A stretch of 9,997 nucleotides of DNA from Chloroflexota bacterium (GTDB taxonomy: Bacteria; Chloroflexota; Anaerolineae; Anaerolineales; Villigracilaceae), in NCBI GenBank assembly GCA_021796315.1, contig JAJYOH010000180.1, positions 1 through 9,997 on the forward strand. The letters run 5' to 3'. Shown piece by piece: positions 5,561-9,997 of the stretch. The stretch's first letter is position 1, and each line of letters begins with the position of its first letter. Under the pieces are notes generated by a model, which saw only the letters and a list, made by a program, of their open reading frames with translations, had not been told where the DNA came from and did not search any database. Made by a program: the position numbers and the translations under genes.

Positions 5561-6406
5561 TTACGGAATACTCGTTGCACCGCTGTTGTTCTTCGGGTTT
5601 GCGTCCAGGTTGTTAGGAACTGTAAGAATGCATTGAATGGCTGGGTAGGAATACGACGCCGTGTCAGTCTCCACATCAGTGTTTATCGTGCCGGTCATTC
5701 CTTCGGAAATCGTGAGATCAACGTAATCCTCACGGCCTATCCGCCCTTCCGTGTAAGGCTCATCTCTGAGCTTCGATTGTCCCGTGCATACGATGCGTAC
5801 CAATCCTGAGAAATCGTCGGGGCCATTGTTGCGGATGTCCAGATAGATAATGTCGCGCGCTTCCTGCGAACTTGCTCCCACCCGCAGTACATCAATATCC
5901 GAACCAGAAGCAGCAGGTTTCGGAAGCGTTGCCGTTGGAACCGGATTCGGTATGCTGACGATTGGAAGATCATCCTCGCTGCCGGAGAGGTTTCCAGTTT
6001 CTACTCTAGTCCAGCAAGTGTTCGTGCTCAGTTGCATCTGCACCTGAATCCAGTTTCCGCTCTTATCCCGACCCAGAGCTGCAAGTCGCTGACCCGACCA
6101 AAGAACCGTGATCGACTCATACTGGATGCCGGGGCCTGCGCGGCAATGACTGTCTATAGACGGGAACCAGACTTGCTCCTGCGTCATGGGCGTCGCCTCG
6201 ATCGCCACTGTTGACACGGGGGCAGTTTCTACAGTAAATGGCATGGCGCTGGCCTGTGCAGTGAGCGCCAGAACCGCTGCCGTGTAGGCAATATTCTCTG
6301 CTGGAACCGTTGGAGCCTGCGAAACGCCCGTCAGGAATTGGCATGACACGGCTGCCAGCCAAACAGCCAATACAGCCGCAATGCCGCGATATGTGGACTT
6401 GTTCAT
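5561..6406 (-). CDS. SH3b-domain lipoprotein
   Basis: A 281-residue protein read on the minus strand. The ATG at 6406-6404 is preferred because GGGAGGG (6414-6420 on plus) lies 7 bases upstream; the longer frame from a TTG would place that site inside the gene. Residues 1-22 are a lipoprotein signal ending in A19-V20-S21-C22. Residues about 30-78 are an Ala/Thr/Pro-rich linker. Residues about 80-142 form a bacterial SH3 (SH3b) domain: CRAGPG (88-93), GQRLAALGRDKSGNWIQVQM, and CWTRVETGNLSG. C88 and C131 probably form the disulfide typical of Chloroflexota copies. After a proline-rich hinge, residues about 170-281 look like an Ig-like/CARDB domain (VLRVGASSQEARDIIYLDIRNNGPDD... to NPKNNSGATSIP). 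The protein is likely anchored outside the membrane and may bind cell-wall or other surface ligands. The ligand is unknown. Confidence 0.85.
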   Translation of the reverse strand: MNKSTYRGIAAVLAVWLAAVSCQFLTGVSQAPTVPAENIAYTAAVLALTAQASAMPFTVETAPVSTVAIEATPMTQEQVWFPSIDSHCRAGPGIQYESITVLWSGQRLAALGRDKSGNWIQVQMQLSTNTCWTRVETGNLSGSEDDLPIVSIPNPVPTATLPKPAASGSDIDVLRVGASSQEARDIIYLDIRNNGPDDFSGLVRIVCTGQSKLRDEPYTEGRIGREDYVDLTISEGMTGTINTDVETDTASYSYPAIQCILTVPNNLDANPKNNSGATSIP

Positions 6407-6454
6407 CTTACTGCCCTCCCGCAATCACGCGCCCAGATGATATCCCTCATGCTC

Positions 6455-6472
6455 AGCGGATATTCTTCCGCT
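6455..6472 (-). promoter_or_regulatory. Hairpin in the leader of the SH3b lipoprotein gene
   Basis: AGCGGA (6455-6460) and TCCGCT (6467-6472) pair perfectly around a 6-nt loop. The hairpin lies between the proposed -10 and the ribosome site, so it would be in the 5' leader of the minus-strand mRNA. A role is not demonstrated. Confidence 0.4.
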
Positions 6473-6481
6473 ACTATGTTC

Positions 6482-6510
6482 ACTATAGAGATAACCGGCG
6501 GACGATACAA
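6482..6510 (-). promoter_or_regulatory. Possible promoter of the SH3b lipoprotein gene
   Basis: On the minus strand, TTGTAT (6510-6505), a 17-bp spacer and TATAGT (6487-6482; five of six to TATAAT). It would give a leader of roughly 70 nt. The -35 match is weak (three of six). Confidence 0.4.
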
Positions 6511-6587
6511 GCAGGAGCCTCGGTGGCAAGAACGGTCTGCCTTTGATATTGTGGAATAGAGAAATTTCATTCAAAGGGGACAGTATA

Positions 6588-6642
6588 GCTAATATGACAT
6601 TCGCTAATTGAAATGCTCCACAAAACATGCTATTATGACATT
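6588..6642. repeat. 14-bp direct repeat pair in the promoter region
   Basis: GCTAATATGACATT (6588-6601) and GCTATTATGACATT (6629-6642) differ at one base and start 41 bp apart, about four helical turns. The second copy contains the -10 hexamer. They may be paired regulator sites or a duplicated promoter core. Confidence 0.55.
6608..6636 (+). promoter_or_regulatory. Sigma-70-type promoter for the small-protein cluster
   Basis: TTGAAA (6608-6613), a 17-bp spacer and TATTAT (6631-6636), with TG one base upstream of the -10 (extended -10). Transcription would begin near 6643, about 80 bp before the start at 6724. This is the best promoter match in the window. Confidence 0.6.
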
Positions 6643-6723
6643 TAGGTGGATTTGATTTCATAGTTAGTGGAAACGGATGTAGTTCGCCGTCCAGTCGTCG
6701 AGGGGTTTCGATTTGGAGGAACT

Positions 6724-6927
6724 ATGAATGAGTTGGTCAGTTTGATCGTCAAGAAGACCGGCATTCCAGAAGCCACAGCCCAAACCATCGTTAAACTCGT
6801 CGTTGATTACTTGAAGAAGAAGCTGCCCGCGGCGGTGGGTCCGCAAATTGACGCGTTGCTGAGCAACGACGGCAATGTCAAAGCTGCCACAGATGTGATC
6901 GGCGGCCTGTTGGGAAAGAAGAAATAA
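6724..6927 (+). CDS. Small helical protein, DUF2267-like
   Basis: A 67-residue protein. GGAGGA at 6715-6720 ends 3 bases before the ATG, a short but usable spacing. The GTG at 6667 would place that site within the gene and is rejected. The sequence begins MNELVSLIVKKTGIPEATAQTIV and continues as amphipathic helices (KLVVDYLKKKLP, PQIDALLSND) with a Gly-rich basic tail (GGLLGKKK). This resembles short DUF2267-like proteins of the pattern 'MDELIxxVxxKTGIxxxxAxxxVxxVxxxLKxKLP'. Biochemical function is not established. It is probably the first gene of the run that continues into the DUF3597 gene, 28 bp downstream. Confidence 0.75.
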   Translation: MNELVSLIVKKTGIPEATAQTIVKLVVDYLKKKLPAAVGPQIDALLSNDGNVKAATDVIGGLLGKKK

Positions 6928-6955
6928 CCCAAACATCACCTTGAGAGGAGATGCA

Positions 6956-7363
6956 ATGAGTATCTTCACAGATATTCTTCAAAAGCTTGGGATACAGAAA
7001 CCGGCCGCGCCGGCTGTTACTGCTGCGCCAGCCAAATCAGCTGCGTTCGCTACTCCGCAGACATCCAACTATGCTCCGCCGAAACCAGCTGTCGCCGCCA
7101 TCCCGGTTGTGGATGTGATGAGCAAACTCAACAGCCTGGCAGGAGAAAAGTCCGGGTTGGATTGGAAAGTTTCGATTGTTGACCTGTTGAAACTGCTTGG
7201 GATTGACAGCAGTCTTAACGCCCGCAAAGAGCTTGCCACCGAGCTTGGCTGTCCCGCTGACTTGATGAGCGACTCTGCCAAAATGAACACCTGGCTGCAT
7301 AAGACCGTGCTGCAGAAGATCGCCGAGAACGGCGGGAATATTCCTGAGAGTCTTTTGCACTGA
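6956..7363 (+). CDS. DUF3597 domain protein
   Basis: A 135-residue protein. GAGAGGAG (6943-6950) precedes the ATG at 6956 by 5 bases. An upstream TTG in frame overlaps that site and is not used. It has the classic DUF3597 layout: N-terminal helix MSIFTDILQKLGI, an Ala/Pro-rich flexible linker (about 16-49), then the conserved domain (51-135). Key segments of the domain are VVDVMSKLNSLA, LDWKVSIVDLLKLLGIDSSLNARKELATELG, MNTWLHKTVLQKIAENGG and IPESLL. The family is widespread, of unknown function, and often associated with small cytoplasmic proteins. It has no signal peptide or membrane segment. It is likely co-transcribed with the gene at 6724 (28-bp gap). Confidence 0.9.
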   Translation: MSIFTDILQKLGIQKPAAPAVTAAPAKSAAFATPQTSNYAPPKPAVAAIPVVDVMSKLNSLAGEKSGLDWKVSIVDLLKLLGIDSSLNARKELATELGCPADLMSDSAKMNTWLHKTVLQKIAENGGNIPESLLH

Positions 7364-7382
7364 TAAGCATAAGCCCGATCCC

Positions 7383-7520
7383 ATGTGCAAAAAAGCGGTG
7401 CCCAGCAGCGCCTGGCATGTTGATGTTGTTATGCCGGACGCGTTGGGTGCCGCGTTAGCGCGTTACCGCCACGAAGATGGTTGGAGGCTTTCCTGCCCAC
7501 CCTGCAATGGCGGCCAATAA
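7383..7520 (+). CDS. Possible small ORF with CPPC motif
   Basis: An open frame of 45 residues from ATG 7383 to TAA 7520, filling most of the gap between the DUF3597 and DUF937 genes and ending 17 bp before the DUF937 ATG. It reads MCKKAVPSSAW...YRHEDGWRLSCPPCNGGQ. The C-terminal CPPC plus Cys2 could bind metal or be redox-active, but no family was recognised. No Shine-Dalgarno lies before the ATG, so it may be chance or a remnant. Nothing else explains these bases. Confidence 0.3.
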   Translation: MCKKAVPSSAWHVDVVMPDALGAALARYRHEDGWRLSCPPCNGGQ

Positions 7521-7537
7521 ATTCGGAGGATCAAAAT

Positions 7538-8125
7538 ATGGATGCTTTAACACAACAACTGATGCAACAATTATCCGGGCAGGACCTATCCCGCATCGGT
7601 CAACAGATTGGTGCGGATCAGCAAACGACCAGCTCGGCGCTATCGGCGGCGCTCCCGTTGCTTCTTTCGGCCCTGGCCAACAACGCATCCAAACCTGAAG
7701 GGGCACAGGCGCTTCATCAGGCTTTGACCCAGGACCACGATGGTTCCATCTTGAACAATGTGTCAGGCTTTCTGGATGACCCCCAGTCTGCCAATGGGGC
7801 TGGAATTCTGAGCCATATCCTAGGCGGACAACAGCCCGTGGTCACACAAGGCCTGGCACAAGGAACCGGATTGAATAGCGGTCAGATTGGACAACTACTC
7901 CAAATTGCCGCGCCGCTGGTGATGGGAATACTCGGCCAGCAGCGGCAGCAAAATAATTTGGACACAAATGGCCTATCGGCCTTCCTCGGCGGCCAACAAC
8001 AGATGGCCCAGCAATCCAACCCCGGCATGATGGGAGTGTTGAACACCCTATTGGATACAGATCGGGACGGTTCAGCTTTGGATGAGGTGCTGGGCATGGC
8101 GAGCAAACTGCTGGGAGGAAAATGA
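7538..8125 (+). CDS. DUF937 domain protein
   Basis: A 195-residue protein. GGAGGA (7525-7530) lies 7 bases before the ATG at 7538; the longer frame from 7481 carries an unrelated N-terminal extension and is rejected. It starts MDALTQQLMQQLSGQDLSRIGQQIGADQQTTSSALSAALPLLLSALANNA, the usual DUF937 opening helices with 'LLxxLxxN' (about 39-49). It continues with two copies of a short motif, D66-H-D68-G-S and D173-T-D175-R-D177-G-S, each followed by Leu/Val helices. The middle is Gln/Gly-rich (LGGQQPVV..., ILGQQRQQNN). The ending LGMASKLLGGK is typical of the family. DUF937/YidB-like proteins are of unclear function. The DxDxDG segment resembles a calcium-binding loop, which is unproven. Confidence 0.9.
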   Translation: MDALTQQLMQQLSGQDLSRIGQQIGADQQTTSSALSAALPLLLSALANNASKPEGAQALHQALTQDHDGSILNNVSGFLDDPQSANGAGILSHILGGQQPVVTQGLAQGTGLNSGQIGQLLQIAAPLVMGILGQQRQQNNLDTNGLSAFLGGQQQMAQQSNPGMMGVLNTLLDTDRDGSALDEVLGMASKLLGGK

Positions 8126-8190
8126 TTTTTCGTCGAGGTGAATTGCAAAGATGAGATGATCCATCAACAATACTCTGACAAGGAGGAAGA

Positions 8191-8592
8191 ATGAAAATCA
8201 TTGATGTGCAGGGGATCGGACCGGCATATGCTGAAAAGCTGGCGAAGGCCGGCATCCGCACAACAGAAGCGCTCTTGAAAAAGGGAGCATCCGCCAAGGG
8301 CCGCGGTGAAATCGAGGCCATGACTGGGATCGGAAACAGTAAAATTCTGGAATGGGTCAACATGGCTGATCTATATCGGATCAAAGGTGTTGGCGGCCAG
8401 TATTCCGAACTGCTGGAACAAGCTGGTGCTGACACGGTTGTTGAGCTTTCCAAGCGTGTGGCAAACAACCTGTATGCGAAGATGCAGGAAATAAATCAGG
8501 CTAAAAATCTGGTCAACAAGATGCCCGCCTTGAACCAAATCGAAGACTGGATCAAACAAACCAAAAAACTGCCGAGAGTTGTCACTTATTAG
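8191..8592 (+). CDS. DUF4332 (helix-hairpin-helix) protein
   Basis: A 133-residue protein with AAGGAGG (8180-8186) 4 bases before the ATG. It is made of helix-hairpin-helix units: IQGIG-like VQGIGPAYAEKLAKAGI (6-22), MTGIGNSKILEWV (44-56) and IKGVGGQYSELLEQAGADT (64-82). A helical C-terminal part (MQEINQAKNLV...IEDWIKQTKKL) follows. The pattern and length fit DUF4332, whose HhH motifs commonly contact the DNA backbone. Non-specific DNA binding is therefore likely but not shown. The gap to the DUF937 gene is 65 bp, compatible with one transcript. Confidence 0.88.
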   Translation: MKIIDVQGIGPAYAEKLAKAGIRTTEALLKKGASAKGRGEIEAMTGIGNSKILEWVNMADLYRIKGVGGQYSELLEQAGADTVVELSKRVANNLYAKMQEINQAKNLVNKMPALNQIEDWIKQTKKLPRVVTY

Positions 8593-8666
8593 AATCCAAA
8601 GCAACGCGGTCTGCATCATCCCAACGCAACCAATGCAAGAGTACTTCATGAAAAGGAGCTGAACCC

Positions 8667-9059
8667 ATGACAGGTTATTTTGTTCCCATTGAAGAAGCAA
8701 CTCTTTCAAACAAAAATTTCCGCAAGGTGCTGTACACCGGGAAATTCTGTCAACTGGTGGTGATGTGTCTGCAACCCGGAGAGGAGATCGGCAACGAGGT
8801 GCATGAACAGGTTGATCAATTCTTCAGGATTGAAGCCGGGGAAGTAACGTTCATTCTCGATGAAAAGGAAGAACATATCCTGCACCAGGATGATGCAGCC
8901 ATCATTCCCGCAGGTACATACCATAACGTAATCAATACATCAAAAACTGCGCCTGTGTTCCTTTACACCATCTATTCACCGCCGAATCATCCCGGTGGAA
9001 CCACCCACAAAACCAAGGCTGAAGCGATTGAGGCAGAGGAACACGAGTACCATCGCTGA
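8667..9059 (+). CDS. Cupin-domain protein
   Basis: A 130-residue single-domain cupin. AAGGAG (8652-8657) lies 9 bases before the ATG. Motif 1 is PGEEIGNEVHEQVDQFFRIEAGE (37-59), where the first histidine of the usual HxH is replaced by Glu44 while His46 remains. Motif 2 is PAGTYHNVIN (81-90), with P81, G83, H86 and N90. This class ('HEDVDQFFRVEEGE' type) is common in bacteria and is thought to bind a metal in the barrel. The substrate is unknown, and the altered ligand may change metal choice. The C-terminal tail (HPGGTTHKTKAEAIEAEEHEYHR) is charged. Confidence 0.88.
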   Translation: MTGYFVPIEEATLSNKNFRKVLYTGKFCQLVVMCLQPGEEIGNEVHEQVDQFFRIEAGEVTFILDEKEEHILHQDDAAIIPAGTYHNVINTSKTAPVFLYTIYSPPNHPGGTTHKTKAEAIEAEEHEYHR

Positions 9060-9165
9060 GTCAGGTTGCGTTATCTGTTGAGATGCACAGCAATTCCTTC
9101 AATGACTGGCCTGTTTAGCCACGGAGTCGCGAAGGTTATTTCATCAATTCATCTGGAGGCAGAAT

Positions 9166-9336
9166 ATGAATATCAGCGCACCCAAGCAAATTACGTTTTG
9201 GATTGCCGTCGTTGTAGCAGTGGTTGGCGTAATTGCCGGCCTTGTGACAATTCCGGTGCTTTCCGGCTTCGCATTCTGGCTGGTCGTCATCGGCTTCATA
9301 ATCCTGGCCGCAGGCAACCTGATCGAAGGCTTGTAA
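9166..9336 (+). CDS. 56-residue two-helix membrane protein
   Basis: A short gene with GGAGG (9155-9159) 6 bases before the ATG. It starts MNISAPKQITFWIAVVVAVVG and ends AAGNLIEGL. There are two hydrophobic segments, about residues 10-32 and 34-50, with a short Pro/Ser/Gly turn (TIPVLSG) between them. It resembles conserved small Anaerolineae membrane proteins of the form 'PKQITFWIAVxLAxxGLIAxxxxIP' (from memory). The larger open frame over the same bases in another register lacks such features and is a shadow. Function is unknown. Confidence 0.82.
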   Translation: MNISAPKQITFWIAVVVAVVGVIAGLVTIPVLSGFAFWLVVIGFIILAAGNLIEGL

Positions 9337-9345
9337 CATATAATA

Positions 9346-9392
9346 AAGCAGGCTGGCTAACTGGTCGACTCCGCAGCCGTGTCAGCCTGCTT
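9346..9392 (+). terminator. Possible terminator hairpin before the HerA gene
   Basis: AAGCAGGCTG (9346-9355) and CAGCCTGCTT (9383-9392) are a perfect 10-bp inverted repeat with a 27-nt loop, ten bases after the membrane-protein stop. The following tract (CCTTGTTC) is only weakly U-rich, so termination may be partial and the HerA gene may still be read through. Confidence 0.5.
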
Positions 9393-9433
9393 CCTTGTTC
9401 ATCCAAGAATCCACCGCTATAACAGGAGAGGTC

Positions 9434-9997
9434 ATGGCTGATCCGATTCGAATCGCACAAGGGGAGACAGATCTTTATCTATTGCCGCAAATGGCAAATC
9501 GCCACGGATTGATCGCCGGCGCGACTGGCACAGGAAAGACAATCAGTTTGCAGGTGCTTGCCGAGGGTCTCAGTCGCATCGGCGTTTCTGTTTTTATGGC
9601 TGATGTAAAAGGGGACCTATCAGGAATTAGCCAGCCGGGCAGGGACAATCCTAAAATTCAGGAACGCATTCAACTCTTGAAGCTTAAGGACTTTTCCTTT
9701 CAGGGTTATCCCGTTATTTATTGGGATGTATTTGGAGAACAAGGACACCCCATTCGTGCAACCATCTCAGAGATGGGACCTTTACTATTAGCGCGCCTGT
9801 TCGATCTGAATGATACTCAGAGCGCAGTGCTGAGTCTTGTGTTCAAGATCGCGGATGACAATGGCCTGCTCCTGCTCGATCTCAAGGACTTGCAGGCTAT
9901 GTTGCAATACGTGGGCAACAACGCCGCACAATTCCAAACCACATACGGAAATATCTCTGCGGCCAGCATCGGTGCGGTGCAGCGCAGTCTCTTAACG
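9434..9997 (+). CDS. HerA-like ATPase, DUF853 family, N-terminal part only
   Basis: The reading frame is open from ATG 9434 to the window edge (188 codons seen); AGGAG (9424-9428) precedes it. Recognisable elements are Walker A GATGTGKT (29-36), the following [14 protein letters not shown] helix, and a strand with [10 protein letters not shown] (55-64) as in HerA/FtsK-like DUF853 (YjgR-type) proteins. [51 protein letters not shown] is a hallmark run of the family. These are hexameric-type P-loop ATPases related to DNA-pumping HerA; the cellular role of the DUF853 branch is unresolved. Walker B and the arginine finger lie beyond the window. It is the last member of the co-directional gene run. 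Confidence 0.92.
   Translation, partial: MADPIRIAQGETDLYLLPQMANRHGLIAGATGTGKTISLQVLAEGLSRIGVSVFMADVKGDLSGISQPGRDNPKIQERIQLLKLKDFSFQGYPVIYWDVFGEQGHPIRATISEMGPLLLARLFDLNDTQSAVLSLVFKIADDNGLLLLDLKDLQAMLQYVGNNAAQFQTTYGNISAASIGAVQRSLLT

Larger units (their letters stand above)
6407..6723. other. Divergent intergenic control region
   Basis: This 317-bp gap separates divergently transcribed genes. It contains a minus-strand promoter candidate (6482-6510), a hairpin (6455-6472), a direct repeat pair (6588-6601, 6629-6642) and a strong plus-strand promoter candidate (6608-6636). No coding frame was found. Confidence 0.6.

Noticed and set aside
5492..5809. Plus-strand frame opposite the SH3b lipoprotein
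   Set aside because: It lies antisense to a gene with clear signal, SH3b and ribosome-site evidence; the product has no recognisable features.
9066..9422. 118-aa frame covering the 56-aa membrane protein
   Set aside because: Arg/Cys-rich composition typical of an out-of-frame reading; the shorter frame has the ribosome site and two clean membrane segments.

Overview
This window reads as chromosomal DNA from a free-living bacterium, most likely Chloroflexota of the Anaerolineae type. That placement is an inference from the protein mix, with no marker gene to prove it. The mix includes an SH3b lipoprotein, a CarD-like regulator, a small helical protein with a C-terminal zinc ribbon, DUF3597, DUF937 and DUF4332 proteins, and a HerA-like DUF853 ATPase. 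Shine-Dalgarno sites of the GGAGG type precede most of the starts on the right half. No tRNA, rRNA, CRISPR array or recognisable transposase was seen.

Layout. 1-174 (minus): the N-terminal end of a PAS-domain sensor, cut by the window edge. 175-707: a gene-free, repeat-rich stretch with a five-unit 22-bp tandem array and two short-period degenerate repeats. 708-2865 (plus): a small two-helix membrane protein and two unrelated lipoproteins, separated by a dispersed palindromic element. The second lipoprotein appears to start at an ATA codon. 2887-3973: a DUF7662-like protein, a CarD-family protein, and a broken second copy of the DUF7662 N-terminus on the far side of carD. 3963-5388: a helical/zinc-ribbon protein and a conserved P-loop protein with a degenerate Walker A. 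5561-6406 (minus): an SH3b lipoprotein, divergent from the next block.

6724-9997 (plus): a run of small, closely packed genes with strong ribosome sites. In order these are a small DUF2267-like helical protein, DUF3597, a possible 45-aa CPPC peptide, DUF937, DUF4332 (helix-hairpin-helix), a cupin, a 56-aa two-helix membrane protein, and the start of a HerA-like DUF853 ATPase. A good sigma-70-type promoter (TTGAAA-N17-TATTAT) lies upstream of the block, and a hairpin lies just before the HerA gene. The small proteins are mostly of unknown function. Their grouping is the best candidate here for an undescribed functional unit, but co-function is only inferred from order, strand and spacing.
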